Shown here piece by piece: positions 7,489 to 16,668 of a DNA stretch of 64,000 nucleotides. How positions within the stretch are numbered: position 1 is the stretch's first letter; each line of letters starts with the position of its first letter. The stretch lies in contig NZ_JBDJAC010000005.1 of NCBI RefSeq assembly GCF_039652615.1, forward strand, positions 207,283 through 271,282, read 5' to 3'. This DNA is from Fulvimarina sp039652615. Lineage in GTDB: Bacteria > Pseudomonadota > Alphaproteobacteria > Rhizobiales > Rhizobiaceae. The position numbers and the translations under genes were made by a program. Below the pieces are notes generated by a model. That model was not told where the DNA came from. It was given only the letters and a program-made list of their open reading frames with translations, and ran no database searches.

Positions 7489-8010
7489 TCAGTTCGGCAG
7501 AACCCGGCCGGAGCCCGATGTCCCGACCTGGCCGATCGGGAAGAGTCCCGATCGGCCCCCTTCGCCCGGCGCCCTCAGGCGGGCCCCTTCCTGCATGGGG
7601 AAAGAGACGAGCGAGATTTCCCAGAGATCGATCGTCACCAGCCGCCGCCGAGCGGGCGGGCTTGCCCGGCGCGCGAGCCGGGTTCGAAAGCCGATCGACA
7701 ATCCATCGATGGCCCCCGCCGAAATCAACGCTGCGGCTTCACGGCCGGCCTGCGCCGCGGCAGCGATCTCGCCTTCGGCATAAAGCCCGGTGCGATCTTC
7801 CCGGATCAGGGTCCAGCGGCCGATGGGCCGCGCAGGATCGTGATGCCAGAGCATCCGGATATCACCCGAGCCACGCTTCATGAGGGACGCCGCGAAGGCC
7901 CCCGGCTCGATGATGTCGCCGGTGAGATCCGGCCGGCCGAACAGGGCGGCATATCCCTTGATGACGAGAGGCTGGCTCGCCTCGTGAGCCGATGAGGACT
8001 GGCCTCTCAT
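7489..8010 (-). CDS. GTA prohead maturation protease (gp4)
   Basis: 173 residues of the HK97 prohead protease family (caudoviral U35 type). VIKGYAALFGRPDLTGDII at the start, the catalytic His in MLWHHDPARPIGRW and the catalytic Ser in GAIDGLSIGF are all visible. It cleaves the capsid scaffold domain. The frame is open farther upstream to 8187, but homology begins just after the ATG at 8010, which I take as the start. Its Shine-Dalgarno is weak. Confidence 0.92.
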   Translation of the reverse strand: MRGQSSSAHEASQPLVIKGYAALFGRPDLTGDIIEPGAFAASLMKRGSGDIRMLWHHDPARPIGRWTLIREDRTGLYAEGEIAAAAQAGREAAALISAGAIDGLSIGFRTRLARRASPPARRRLVTIDLWEISLVSFPMQEGARLRAPGEGGRSGLFPIGQVGTSGSGRVLPN

Positions 8011-8108
8011 GGTCAGGTTCCCGACCAGCCAGATTCGATCTTGACAATTTGAGCGATCTGTTGCACCTTTGCACCTGTCCTGAAATCTTGATGTCGTGGC
8101 AGTTATTT

Positions 8109-8143
8109 GACAGCACCCTCGTTCCGAGCGGTGCTGTCTTTTT
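8109..8143 (+). terminator. 9-bp hairpin with T5 reading on the plus strand
   Basis: Arms GACAGCACC (8109-8117) and GGTGCTGTC (8130-8138) are followed by TTTTT on the plus strand. It lies in the 173-bp gap between portal and protease genes, which otherwise holds no ORF I can support (a small gp3.5-like gene may exist in other GTAs at this place). The T-run faces against operon transcription, so it could block antisense transcription, or act as a plain stem-loop in the sense RNA. Confidence 0.6.
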
Positions 8144-8183
8144 ATGTGCGGGTCGACGCCTGGCTTGGTTGCGGAGCTTGATT

Positions 8184-9395
8184 TCAACGCGCCCGGCCAT
8201 AGCCGACGGCCTGACGCTTCTCGTCCGTCGTCAGGAAGTCAGCGCCACTCACACGCGCCCACAGCGCTTCGCGCTCGGCCGACAGTCCCTCAACTGCATC
8301 GAGATCGATCCCGAGAACGAGGTCCGGCTCGCCGTAATGGGCGCCGAGCCAGCTCCCGATCGCACCGGTCATCCGCTGGATCAGCGGCAATACCGTCAGC
8401 CGGTAGAAGGCGCGGTTCGCCTCTGCGTAGTTCGCATAGGTAAGATCGCCCGGTATGCCGACGAGCATGGGCGGAACGCCGAAGGCGAGCGCGATATCTC
8501 GCGCGGCTCCGTTACGGGCTTCCATGAAGTCCATGTCCTTGGGCGTCAGGGCCATCGCCTTCCAGTCTAGCCCGCCTTCCAGAAGCATCGGCCTGCCGGC
8601 AGCGCCCGCTCCGGCATAGCCGCTTTCCAGTTCCGCCTTCAGCCGGTCGAACTGCTCCACCGACAGGTTCGATCCGTCGGCCGGCTGATAGACCAGAGCC
8701 CCCGATGGCCGGGCGGAGTTCTTTAAAAGGGCCGCGTTCCAGGTTGCGGCGGCATTGTGCAGATCGAGCGCCGCCTGAGCTGCCGACAAAGGCGCAAGCC
8801 CCACCTGATCGGACAGGGGATGGAACTGGCGCAGGTGGAGAAGCGCGGCCGGACGATCTCCCTCCCCCTCCGCCGCGATCCGCCGCACGGTCGAGCCGAC
8901 GCGATATTCGTAGGCTTCCGGCCAGCCATCCGCGCCGGCAATGGTTCGTATCCTATCGGGGCGCAACGGATAGAGCGCCGCGACCTCGCCGGCCGCCTCC
9001 AGATAGGCGTTTCCGGCAAGCAGCAGATGCCCGCACAGGGTTTCGAAGAGGCTTGCCCGATCCTGCCCCGAATGCGGCCGCCGGAGCCGATCCAGCACCG
9101 GGTGATCACCGAACTCCTGTTGACCTTTATGGAGAACGAGAGGGATCGCGCTTGCGGCCTCCGAGATCAGGCGCACGGAGCGATAAACCACCGGATTGGC
9201 CATGAAGCCGGCTCGCGCGAGGGCCTCGTAGCTTTTCGAACCGCGTGTCCCGCCGACAGGTCCGGTCAGCAGGAACGCGCCGCTACTCAAACCAAGGCTC
9301 GCGGATTTCGCCTCCCCCACTTTAGCCGCCGCCTCTTCGCCATGCGTTCGGGCGCCGCCGCCAAACAAGGCTGCAAGCGTCGAAGTCAGACCCAT
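8184..9395 (-). CDS. GTA portal protein (gp3)
   Basis: 403 residues of the HK97-type portal family: MGLTSTLAALFGGG start, SVRLISEAASAIPLVLH, YLEAAGEVAALYPLRPDRI, LYQPADGSNLSVEQFDRLKAEL-like segment, and the conserved FGVPPMLVGIPGDLTYANYAEANRAFY region. It forms the DNA entry ring. The start is the ATG at 9395, preceded by AGGAG at good distance; the frame is open upstream to 9476 but without homology. Terminase lies 120 bp upstream. Confidence 0.94.
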   Translation of the reverse strand: MGLTSTLAALFGGGARTHGEEAAAKVGEAKSASLGLSSGAFLLTGPVGGTRGSKSYEALARAGFMANPVVYRSVRLISEAASAIPLVLHKGQQEFGDHPVLDRLRRPHSGQDRASLFETLCGHLLLAGNAYLEAAGEVAALYPLRPDRIRTIAGADGWPEAYEYRVGSTVRRIAAEGEGDRPAALLHLRQFHPLSDQVGLAPLSAAQAALDLHNAAATWNAALLKNSARPSGALVYQPADGSNLSVEQFDRLKAELESGYAGAGAAGRPMLLEGGLDWKAMALTPKDMDFMEARNGAARDIALAFGVPPMLVGIPGDLTYANYAEANRAFYRLTVLPLIQRMTGAIGSWLGAHYGEPDLVLGIDLDAVEGLSAEREALWARVSGADFLTTDEKRQAVGYGRAR

Positions 9396-9515
9396 CGGCC
9401 TTCTCCTCAGTTCGATTGTCTTGAAAGTCAGCCCGTGGGGCCGTCGCACCGGGCACGCGCGGCGCTTGAGCACCATGCAAGTCCGTCACCGCGAAGCGAT
9501 CGCACGGATGTCGTA

Positions 9516-10862
9516 TTAAAGGTTCCGCACCCTTGGGCTTGCCTCGTCGCCGGTCAGCGCCGTCACCGCCCAGACCAGCGCATCCAGCCTGTCGGGCGAG
9601 CGTCCGTCGCTCAGCCCATCGGCTCCAAAGTCCGCCATCTCATCTTCAAGTTCGGGAAACGCGCCGACATGGCGGACCCGCCCCTGCTCGTAAAGCGCCG
9701 CGACCGGCTCGGCGCGCGTCCATTTCCCGCGTGTTGCCCGCAACGCTCGAAAGGGCACATCTGGCGCGACATTGCGAAGCACGGCTTCCACCATGTCGCC
9801 GCCCTGGTTCACCTCCGCGACGATCCTGTCCGCTTCCAGTCTTTCGAACAGCGACACCGCAGAGCGCGCCCATCGTTCCGGCTTCACGCCCTGACGGCTT
9901 TCGTCAGCAACGACATAAATAACGCCGGTCGCATCCTTGCCCGCCGCAACGATCCCGCAGGCATCGCTCCTTTTCGTCGATGTCGCCGGCGGATCGACCG
10001 CCACGACGATCCGCTTCAGCGGCGGGGCCGCCGAAACCCGGCCGTCCTCGATCAGCGAGCGCTCGAACAGCCCGTCCTCGCGATCGGCCAGCAGTTCGCC
10101 ATCCAGTTCCTGTCGCCCGAGCCGGGTTCCACCGTAGCGCTGTGCCATCGCTTCCAGAAAGCCGGGCGCGAGATTCTCCGCGTTTTCGCCGGTGCGCATC
10201 CGGGTCATCGACGTCTGAGGATCGACCAAAAGCCGTTTCAGGACCGGCACATTGCGCGGCGTCGTCGTAAAGAGCGCGCGCGGCTGGCGTCCAAGCCGCA
10301 TGGCCAGCGTCAGATTGTCGAAGCTCTCCTCAGCCTTCACCCATTTGCCCAGTTCGTCTCCCCAGGCCGCATCGAACTGATATCCCCGGATCGAGTCCGG
10401 GTCCTCCGACGAAAAGATCTTTGCTGTCGCGCCATTGGCAAAAACAAGGCGTCTTCGCGCCACCTCGAACACCGGCCTTGGAAAGCCGCAGATCGCCTTG
10501 AGCCCGCTTTCGCCCTCGATCATCACCTCCCGCGCATCGGCGAGCGTTTCGGCGACAAGCGCGAGCCGGCGATGCGGCTCGCTCGCGAAGGGGGCGAGAC
10601 CGAAGGCAAGCCCGGTGATCCACTCCGCGCCCGCCCGCGTCTTGCCGGAACCGCGCCCGCCGATCAGCAGCCAATGGCGCCATGCCTCGCGCGGCGGCAG
10701 CTGCTCGGATCGCGCAACGCGCCACCATTCGGGCATCATCCCCCTGATGACCGCAAGCGGCTGTTCGCGAACCGCTTGCTCCACGGCAGCCCAGTATTGC
10801 CTCTCTCGCTCGGCAGGGTCGCTCGACCAAGTTGCACCCTCGAGCAGCGCGTCCAGTGTCAT
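9516..10862 (-). CDS. GTA large terminase (gp2)
   Basis: 448 residues. The ATPase P-loop GGRGSGKT is at residues 68-75 and a Walker-B-like WGDELGKW near residue 165. The C-terminal nuclease has the first acidic residue in VVAVDPPATS, then IVAEVNQGGDM and a final RSPDRLDALVWA segment, as in T4-like/GTA terminases. It packages host DNA into heads. It is coupled by an ATGA overlap to the upstream gp1 gene. Confidence 0.95.
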   Translation of the reverse strand: MTLDALLEGATWSSDPAERERQYWAAVEQAVREQPLAVIRGMMPEWWRVARSEQLPPREAWRHWLLIGGRGSGKTRAGAEWITGLAFGLAPFASEPHRRLALVAETLADAREVMIEGESGLKAICGFPRPVFEVARRRLVFANGATAKIFSSEDPDSIRGYQFDAAWGDELGKWVKAEESFDNLTLAMRLGRQPRALFTTTPRNVPVLKRLLVDPQTSMTRMRTGENAENLAPGFLEAMAQRYGGTRLGRQELDGELLADREDGLFERSLIEDGRVSAAPPLKRIVVAVDPPATSTKRSDACGIVAAGKDATGVIYVVADESRQGVKPERWARSAVSLFERLEADRIVAEVNQGGDMVEAVLRNVAPDVPFRALRATRGKWTRAEPVAALYEQGRVRHVGAFPELEDEMADFGADGLSDGRSPDRLDALVWAVTALTGDEASPRVRNL

Positions 10863-11320
10863 TTCGGCTCTGAACCGGCCGCAGAGGTAACGGCTTCGGT
10901 CGTTTGGCCAGTTGAGCCGGCTGCGCTGCCCTGCCCCGAGAGTGTCTTGGGATCGGATGCCGCAGCCTCGATGCTCCGTCGTTTCCGATCCAGGACCTGC
11001 AAACGCCTGACGAGCTCTTTCGAAAGGCGCTCGGCTTCGGCCGGATCACCCTCTCGGCCCGCTTCCTCTGCTGCCTCCGCGCGTTTCAGGTCGATCAGCT
11101 TTTCCAGCGTCCTCGTCATCTGCGCGATCATGTCGACCCGCTCCTTCCCGCTCCTCTCCCGGTTCGGAGCGTCCGACTTGGCTGATGAAGGATTTTTTTC
11201 CTCATTATCTGTTTCGACCACGGCGATCTCGGCCATTAGCAGCTTGATCAACCGCTCCGCGACCGAGCTCTTTTGTCGAGACACGCCGGTCCCCCCGCGC
11301 GCCGCTGTTGTTTGCTTCAC
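10859..11320 (-). CDS. GTA gp1-like protein (probable small terminase)
   Basis: 153 residues, first gene of the GTA operon. It is hydrophilic and strongly helical/charged (VDMIAQMTRTLEKLIDLKRAE, then ELVRRLQVLDRKRRS) with a low-complexity Ser/Thr/Ala tail. Gene order, coupling to the large terminase and the coiled-coil-like core fit the gp1/small terminase of alphaproteobacterial GTAs. No catalytic motif is expected. The operon promoter should lie in 11321-11440, but I cannot pick -35/-10 boxes with confidence. Confidence 0.72.
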   Translation of the reverse strand: MKQTTAARGGTGVSRQKSSVAERLIKLLMAEIAVVETDNEEKNPSSAKSDAPNRERSGKERVDMIAQMTRTLEKLIDLKRAEAAEEAGREGDPAEAERLSKELVRRLQVLDRKRRSIEAAASDPKTLSGQGSAAGSTGQTTEAVTSAAGSEPK

Positions 11321-11365
11321 GCCAGCTTACCCCAGATTTTCCGCGAAAAGACCCATCGAAACACA

Positions 11366-11394
11366 GAAAGGCGAAGCATTCCGCTCCGCCTTTC
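11366..11394 (-). terminator. Stem-loop between ycgN-like gene and GTA operon
   Basis: Arms GAAAGGCG and CGCCTTTC with an extra inner AGC/GCT pairing enclose a short loop. Downstream on the minus strand is only a weak T-rich stretch. It probably ends the ycgN-like transcript before the GTA promoter. Confidence 0.5.
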
Positions 11395-11441
11395 CCAATT
11401 CTCCGACTGTGCCCTTTACCTATCCGAGGACCGTGACGGTG

Positions 11442-11945
11442 TCAAGGATTATTTTCATATTTTGCGACCAGCTTGTTTCCGGCACCGGGATCCTGTTCCG
11501 GCCAGTCGACGATATGATCCTCGAATTCGTCCAGCTCCATGCCCTCTTCGCTCACCGTTCGGCCGCGCACCGAAACACCGGCCTGATGCACCGTCTCGAA
11601 ACTTCCCGACAGAAGGTGGTGCCACCAGTAGAGGTCTTTCCCCTCATCAACCAGACGATAGGCACAGCTCGGCGGCAGCCAGCCGATCTCGCGCACGGTG
11701 CGCGGATTGAGCCCGACACAGTCCGGCACCGTTGCCTGCCGGTTTTCGTAGTCGCTGCACCGGCAGGATTGGCCATCGAGCAGCGTGCAGGCGACGTTCG
11801 TCCAGGCGATTTCGCCAGTGTCGTAGTCCTCGAGCTTGTTCAGGCAGCACCGCCCGCAGCCATCGCAAAGGGATTCCCACTCCGCTTCGGTCATCTCGTC
11901 GAGGGTTTTTTCCCGCCAAAACGGTTTGTTGCCGGAATCACGCAT
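11442..11945 (-). CDS. YcgN-like Cys-cluster protein (UPF0260)
   Basis: 167 residues of the YcgN/YkgJ-type zinc- or iron-chelating family. Conserved Cys are in CDGCGRCC near the start and in CTLLDGQSCRCSDY, and the family motifs FWREKTLDEM, LPPSCAYR and WWHHLLSG are present. Biochemical role is unknown in the family. The start is ATG at 11945, matching the usual N-terminus; the frame is open upstream. It is divergent from the penicillin-binding protein gene. Confidence 0.9.
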   Translation of the reverse strand: MRDSGNKPFWREKTLDEMTEAEWESLCDGCGRCCLNKLEDYDTGEIAWTNVACTLLDGQSCRCSDYENRQATVPDCVGLNPRTVREIGWLPPSCAYRLVDEGKDLYWWHHLLSGSFETVHQAGVSVRGRTVSEEGMELDEFEDHIVDWPEQDPGAGNKLVAKYENNP

Positions 11946-12081
11946 GGCTGATTTCTCTGGATTTGTGTCGCAACTTTTTACGTCCTTGATTATAAAGTAA
12001 GGGGACGCACGGAATTTTTGAAATGGTCGCACGCGATTGCGTCGACTTGTCCGGCATCATGATCAACGGCGGCATCGACAC

Positions 12082-14262
12082 GTGGCAGACAAAACCGAAG
12101 CCAAACGTTCTCACAAGAGCCCATCGCGGCTGATCGAGGTCGATGCCTGGATCGACTCGTCGATGTTTCGGCTCTGGAACGGTTTCTCCCGCTTCTGGGA
12201 AACGGTCACGATCCAGTCGCGGCGGCTGCGCGCACGCGGCTTCACCCGCGTAGTCTTCGAACTTGCCGGTGAAGGCTTCACACTCGGTGTTGCCGGGTTC
12301 ATCCTTCTTTTGGTTCTCGCCCAGCCCGCTATGAAGATGACCCAAAAGGGTCTGCCGGAAGAAGCCGACTTCTCGGTCACCTTCCTCGATCGCAAGGGCA
12401 ACGAAATCGGCCAGCGCGGCATTCTGCGCGCGGCCGCCGTTCCCATAGACGAGCTTCCCGATCAGTTCATCAAGGCGGTCCTTGCCACCGAGGACCGGCG
12501 CTTCTTCGAACATTGGGGGATCGATTTCTTTGGCCTCGCCCGGGCCATGGGCGAAAATGCGCGGGCGGGCGGCGTCGTTCAGGGCGGCTCCACGCTCACC
12601 CAGCAGCTCGCCAAGAACGTCTTTCTCTCGCCCGAGCAGTCTCTTGAACGAAAGGTCAACGAGGCCTTCCTCTCGCTTTGGCTGGAATCGAACCTCACCA
12701 AGCGCGAGATTCTCGCGATGTATCTCGACCGCGCCTATATGGGCGGCGGCACGTTCGGCGCGGCGGCGGCAGCCGAGTTCTACTTCGACAAGTCGATCCG
12801 TGACGTGAACCTCGCCGAGTCCGCCATGCTCGCCGGCCTGTTCAAAGCCCCGGCGAAATATGCCCCTCATATCAACCTGCCGGCAGCCCGCGCACGTGCC
12901 AACGAAGTCCTGACGAACATGGTTCAGGCGGACTTCATGACCGAGGGCCAGGTCGTCGCGGCACGCCGCAAGCCGGCAGCGGCGGTGGATCGCTCGCAGC
13001 GTCAGTCGCCGGATTACTTTCTGGACTTCGCGTTCGAGGAAGTTCAGCGCCTCGTCCGCGAAAACAAGCTCGGCACCCGCAATCTCGTCGCCCGAACCAC
13101 GATCGACATGAAGCTCCAGGCGCTGGCGGACGAGTCGATCGACTATCACATGCGCCAGTTCGGCAAGAGCTACGATGTCGAGGAAGCGGCAATGGCCGTT
13201 CTGTCGGACGACGGTAGCCTGCGCGCCATGGTCGGCGGACGCGATTACGGCGAGTCCCAGTTCAACCGGGCCGCGCGCGCTCTGCGCCAGCCGGGCTCCT
13301 CGTTCAAGGTCTATGTCTACGCGACAGCCATGGAGCAGGGCATGAAGCCGAGCGATACCATCATGGATAGCCCGCTGCGCATCGGAAACTGGGCACCGCA
13401 GAACTACGGTCGCTCCTTTGCCGGCCGCGTCACGCTGCAGAACGCCCTCGCCCGCTCGCTCAATATTCCGGCGGTGCGCCTCTACCAGAAGGTCGGCTTC
13501 GACAACACAGTCAAGCTCGCCCACGAAATGGGCATCGAGTCCGAACTTCGCGGCGACAAGACCATGGCGCTCGGAACCTCGGAGGTCACGGTCCTCGATC
13601 AGGCGACTGCCTACACCACCTTCGCCAACGGCGGATTCACGCCGCGACGCCATGCCATCAATCAGCTGATTGATTCCGAAGGCCGTATTGTGTGGGATGC
13701 ACGCCGCGACCTTCCAGTTCGCAAGCGTATTCTCTCCGAAGACGCCACGAAGAACATGAACGACATGCTGGTCGGCGTCACCGAAAACGGTACGGCCCGC
13801 CGCGCCCAGATCTCCATGTCTCGGGCTGGCGGCAAGACCGGAACGACCCAGTCCTATCGCGATGGCTGGTTCGTCGGCTTCACGGGCAATTTCAGCGCCG
13901 CCGTCTGGTATGGCAATGACAGCTTCCGGCCGACAAACCGCGTGACGGGCGGCTCGCTGCCGGCCATGACCTGGCAACGGTTCATGGAAGCGGCTCACCA
14001 GAACATTGCGCTCAAGCCGATCCCGTATATCGAAAATCCGTTCCCGAAGGGCCAGCGAAACGTCACCGAGTCGTCGGACAATCCGCTGATTGCCTCCGGC
14101 CAGACAGGGCTTACGGTGGAATCGGAAGACGTGCTGTCGAAGATTAACGAGCGGTTCGAAGCGCTGCAGCCCATGACGAACGACCAGGTGGCTTCAGCCT
14201 CGTCGAACAGCGCAACGCCTCTTGCCGCCGCGAACGCTGCGCCTCAGACCGTTGAAAACTAG
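12082..14262 (+). CDS. Class A penicillin-binding protein (PBP1A-like)
   Basis: A bifunctional peptidoglycan synthase. After a cytoplasmic N-terminus and one membrane segment (about residues 68-85, GVAGFILLLVLAQPA) comes the GT51 transglycosylase domain with EDRRFFEHWGID and GGSTLTQQLAKN. The transpeptidase domain has SSFK (S406-K409), SLN and KTGTT motifs, so both activities look intact. I prefer the GTG at 12082; a TTG at 12037 is also in frame. It acts in the periplasm on lipid II. It is a single gene, not linked to the GTA. Confidence 0.93.
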   Translation: MADKTEAKRSHKSPSRLIEVDAWIDSSMFRLWNGFSRFWETVTIQSRRLRARGFTRVVFELAGEGFTLGVAGFILLLVLAQPAMKMTQKGLPEEADFSVTFLDRKGNEIGQRGILRAAAVPIDELPDQFIKAVLATEDRRFFEHWGIDFFGLARAMGENARAGGVVQGGSTLTQQLAKNVFLSPEQSLERKVNEAFLSLWLESNLTKREILAMYLDRAYMGGGTFGAAAAAEFYFDKSIRDVNLAESAMLAGLFKAPAKYAPHINLPAARARANEVLTNMVQADFMTEGQVVAARRKPAAAVDRSQRQSPDYFLDFAFEEVQRLVRENKLGTRNLVARTTIDMKLQALADESIDYHMRQFGKSYDVEEAAMAVLSDDGSLRAMVGGRDYGESQFNRAARALRQPGSSFKVYVYATAMEQGMKPSDTIMDSPLRIGNWAPQNYGRSFAGRVTLQNALARSLNIPAVRLYQKVGFDNTVKLAHEMGIESELRGDKTMALGTSEVTVLDQATAYTTFANGGFTPRRHAINQLIDSEGRIVWDARRDLPVRKRILSEDATKNMNDMLVGVTENGTARRAQISMSRAGGKTGTTQSYRDGWFVGFTGNFSAAVWYGNDSFRPTNRVTGGSLPAMTWQRFMEAAHQNIALKPIPYIENPFPKGQRNVTESSDNPLIASGQTGLTVESEDVLSKINERFEALQPMTNDQVASASSNSATPLAAANAAPQTVEN

Positions 14263-14305
14263 AACGGAACCGCGCGCAGCGAGCCGAGATCGATCTTAAG
14301 CAGTC

Positions 14306-14893
14306 ATGCGTTTCCTCTCAGCATCACTTCTGGCGATTGCGATCGCGCTTGGTCTCGGCGGCTGGACGGCCAAGCTCGCGATCGACGGCGGCACCAATTT
14401 CGATTCGGTCGAGCTGGGGCCGTGGACGGCCAGCCCGCTCGTCGGCACCCGTTCCGCCGACCCGTACGCGAAAGCCCGCCTCGCCAAGCTGGCGCAGCTG
14501 ACCCTTGGCGGCGGCGAAGGCATCGTGTTCCAGGCGGAAGATGACGATCAGGGGCGCCGCTTGCGCCTCGAATGCTCATACCGCCTGAAAGGCGGCACGC
14601 CCGCCGCCCGGTTCTTCACGCTGTCCGCCCATTCGGATGCCGGGCGCCTCGACCTTCCCCAGACGGGGAGACCCGGCTGGCTGACCTCGAATTCGCTCCT
14701 GCGGAGGGAGGACAACAGCTTTGAGATCGCCGTCGGGCCCGAACCACGCTCGGGCAACTGGCTCGCGACCGATAGCACGGGTCCCTATCGCCTCACATTC
14801 GCGCTCTACGATACGCCAGCGAGCGCGATAACGGGTGCTGCCGGCCTCACCATGCCCTCGATCCAGCTCGAAGGATGCCGCGACGATGGGTAG
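14306..14893 (+). CDS. Exported DUF1214 domain protein
   Basis: 195 residues. An N-terminal signal/anchor (LSASLLAIAIALGLGGW) precedes a soluble domain with the DUF1214-type pattern (YAKARLAKLAQL, ECSYRLKGG, ARFFTLSAHS, GNWLATD, LTFALYDTP). Function is unknown. It overlaps the next gene by 8 bp, so the two are coupled, as DUF1214/DUF1254 partners often are in alphaproteobacteria. Confidence 0.8.
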   Translation: MRFLSASLLAIAIALGLGGWTAKLAIDGGTNFDSVELGPWTASPLVGTRSADPYAKARLAKLAQLTLGGGEGIVFQAEDDDQGRRLRLECSYRLKGGTPAARFFTLSAHSDAGRLDLPQTGRPGWLTSNSLLRREDNSFEIAVGPEPRSGNWLATDSTGPYRLTFALYDTPASAITGAAGLTMPSIQLEGCRDDG

Positions 14894-15512
14894 GTTTTTC
14901 CTGGCACTCCTGATCGGCCTGGTCGGTGCCGGTCTTGTCCATATCGCGATCGTCTTCATGATTCCGCGCTTGTCCGACAACAGCGCCTGGAGCCGCCTCT
15001 CCTCGCTTGGCGATTATTTCGAGGTCGTGCGTATCAATCCGCTCAACGACGCGCCCGCCGGGCCTTCACAGCCTTCTGCCCGCTCGCCCCGCGAGCGCTT
15101 CGCCTTTACCGATCCTGCCTTCATCGTCGCGAGTTGCCGCTTCGAACTTGCAGAGGGCCCTGTCGAGATCACCGCCAACGGCACGATCGATAACTTCTGG
15201 TCCGCCTCGATCTACGACAGCCAGGGCAGCAACATCTATTCCATCAACGATCGCGCCGCGATCGATGGCATCGTCAATCTCGTCATCGGCACCGCCGACC
15301 AGATCGATGAGGTGCGCACGACCGCTCTCCTGGAGGAAAGCCCGGCCCTTCCGGTCATCGTCGATGTCATGCGCGGCTATGTGACCGTTCGAGTGCTGAT
15401 CGAAGAAGAGAGCAAGCGCGCGGCCGCGGATAGCTTCCTGCGCACCCTCGCCTGTCTTCCGATCGACATCCGTCCCACTGCAACGGCGGCCCGTCCCGAT
15501 CGGGACAGCTAA
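14886..15512 (+). CDS. Membrane-anchored DUF1254-type protein
   Basis: 208 residues with one N-terminal membrane segment (FLALLIGLVGAGLVHIAIVF) and a periplasmic domain containing DPAFIVASCRFELAEGPVEI and FWSASIYDSQGSNIYSIND, typical of the alphaproteobacterial DUF1254 family. Function unknown. It starts at the ATG inside the end of the DUF1214 gene. The 188 bp that follow, to 15700, hold nothing I recognise. Confidence 0.78.
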   Translation: MGRFFLALLIGLVGAGLVHIAIVFMIPRLSDNSAWSRLSSLGDYFEVVRINPLNDAPAGPSQPSARSPRERFAFTDPAFIVASCRFELAEGPVEITANGTIDNFWSASIYDSQGSNIYSINDRAAIDGIVNLVIGTADQIDEVRTTALLEESPALPVIVDVMRGYVTVRVLIEEESKRAAADSFLRTLACLPIDIRPTATAARPDRDS

Positions 15513-15700
15513 GCGCCAAATCGTTCCCACAGCCCGGCCTCTACCCGACCGCTTGACGCGAAGCCCTGCGCTTCAGGGGTTTTCGCTGGAATTCCTCAAA
15601 ATTTAATCATCGCGTTAACCATGCCGCTTAACGGCGCGGCAAGACTTCTTACGGCATTCTCAACTTCATCGAAACCTTCGGGAAACCATCGGAGCATCGG

Positions 15701-16597
15701 ATGCGAAGCCAACTGCCAGACCTTTACCGGTCCCTGGAAAAGGGTGGTTCGGCGAAAGGCTACGACGCCATCGCGATGGCTGCCAGCCTCAACTTTCTCT
15801 CGATTGCAGCGCCCTCCTCCCGCCAGAAAGACGCCTATGCCCGTCTCTTGGAACCGCTCTGGCACCATCTGGCGAGCGATACGCGCATTCACATCGCCTC
15901 GCTCCTGTCCGCCCACCCGATGGTCCCGGCAAGCATCGCCAGCCTGATCGGACACGATCCGGCATCATCGGCTGAGGGAGCCGATGCCGATAATCAGTCT
16001 CGCGAAGGCGCGGATGAAGCCTCGCCGATCTCCATGCGTGATCTTGAAACCCTCGCCGATCGGCGCAAGACAGATGACGATCCGGACCGCACGGCTCGTA
16101 CAGCTGCGGACGCCCGGGCGACCCTGCGTGCTCTCGCTGCCCGTCCCGCTGCGCCGAAAAAGGCTCCAAGGCCAATCATCCAGATTGCCCAGAGCCGTGA
16201 TCGCGCTCTGCTTCTGGAATATCTCGCCACAAACCTGTCGCTCTCCGCGAGCGAAGCCCAGGCTCTGCTCGAGCCCGACAATCTGCCGGCCCTCTCAATG
16301 GCCCTGAAGGCCCTCGATCTCTCGACCGCGGATGCAATGACGGTCCTGATGTTCGTAGACAAGACCATCGCATCCGACATGAGTGCCTTCGCCATCGCGA
16401 GGAACCACTATGATCGCCTGACGGCGGAAGCTGCGGCGGCTCATTTCGGCCGGGAGGCGAAGCCGATGGCTCAGACGCCGAGCCTGCAACCGACCTCGGC
16501 AGATCTCCTCACGCCGATTCGATCGACCGCACCGCGCCGCTCGGAATTCGGACGCCGCTCGGACAATCAGAACCGTTGGACCGGCACCCGCAACTGA
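15701..16597 (+). CDS. DUF2336 domain protein
   Basis: 298 residues, largely helical. The N-terminal half shows DUF2336-type repeats (YARLLEPLWHHLASDTRIHIASLLSAHPMVPASIASLIGHD pattern). A middle Ala/Arg/Asp-rich linker is followed by a second helical unit with SRDRALLLEYLATNLSL. The C-terminal 45 residues are low-complexity and basic. Function unknown; the family is common in alphaproteobacteria. It stands alone between the DUF1254 gene and the YeeE/YedE pair. Confidence 0.68.
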   Translation: MRSQLPDLYRSLEKGGSAKGYDAIAMAASLNFLSIAAPSSRQKDAYARLLEPLWHHLASDTRIHIASLLSAHPMVPASIASLIGHDPASSAEGADADNQSREGADEASPISMRDLETLADRRKTDDDPDRTARTAADARATLRALAARPAAPKKAPRPIIQIAQSRDRALLLEYLATNLSLSASEAQALLEPDNLPALSMALKALDLSTADAMTVLMFVDKTIASDMSAFAIARNHYDRLTAEAAAAHFGREAKPMAQTPSLQPTSADLLTPIRSTAPRRSEFGRRSDNQNRWTGTRN

Positions 16598-16668
16598 TCG
16601 GGACTTGGTGAACGCCCTCTCCTTTTCTATCTGAAGGCACGCCCGCAAGCGCACTTTCGGATCCCGCC

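Noticed and set aside
1..11320. An intact temperate prophage instead of a GTA
   Set aside because: Only head-tail genes in the RcGTA order are present, with no integrase, repressor, replication or lysis genes next to them; the tape measure is very short, as in GTAs.
8757..11951. A plus-strand open frame of 1064 codons opposite portal, terminase and gp1
   Set aside because: It is antisense to well-supported GTA genes, is Arg/His/Pro-rich as expected from GC-rich antisense sequence, and shows no domain I recognise.
11938..13998. A minus-strand open frame of 686 codons opposite the penicillin-binding protein
   Set aside because: Fully antisense to a gene with intact catalytic motifs; composition is typical of a GC-rich shadow frame.
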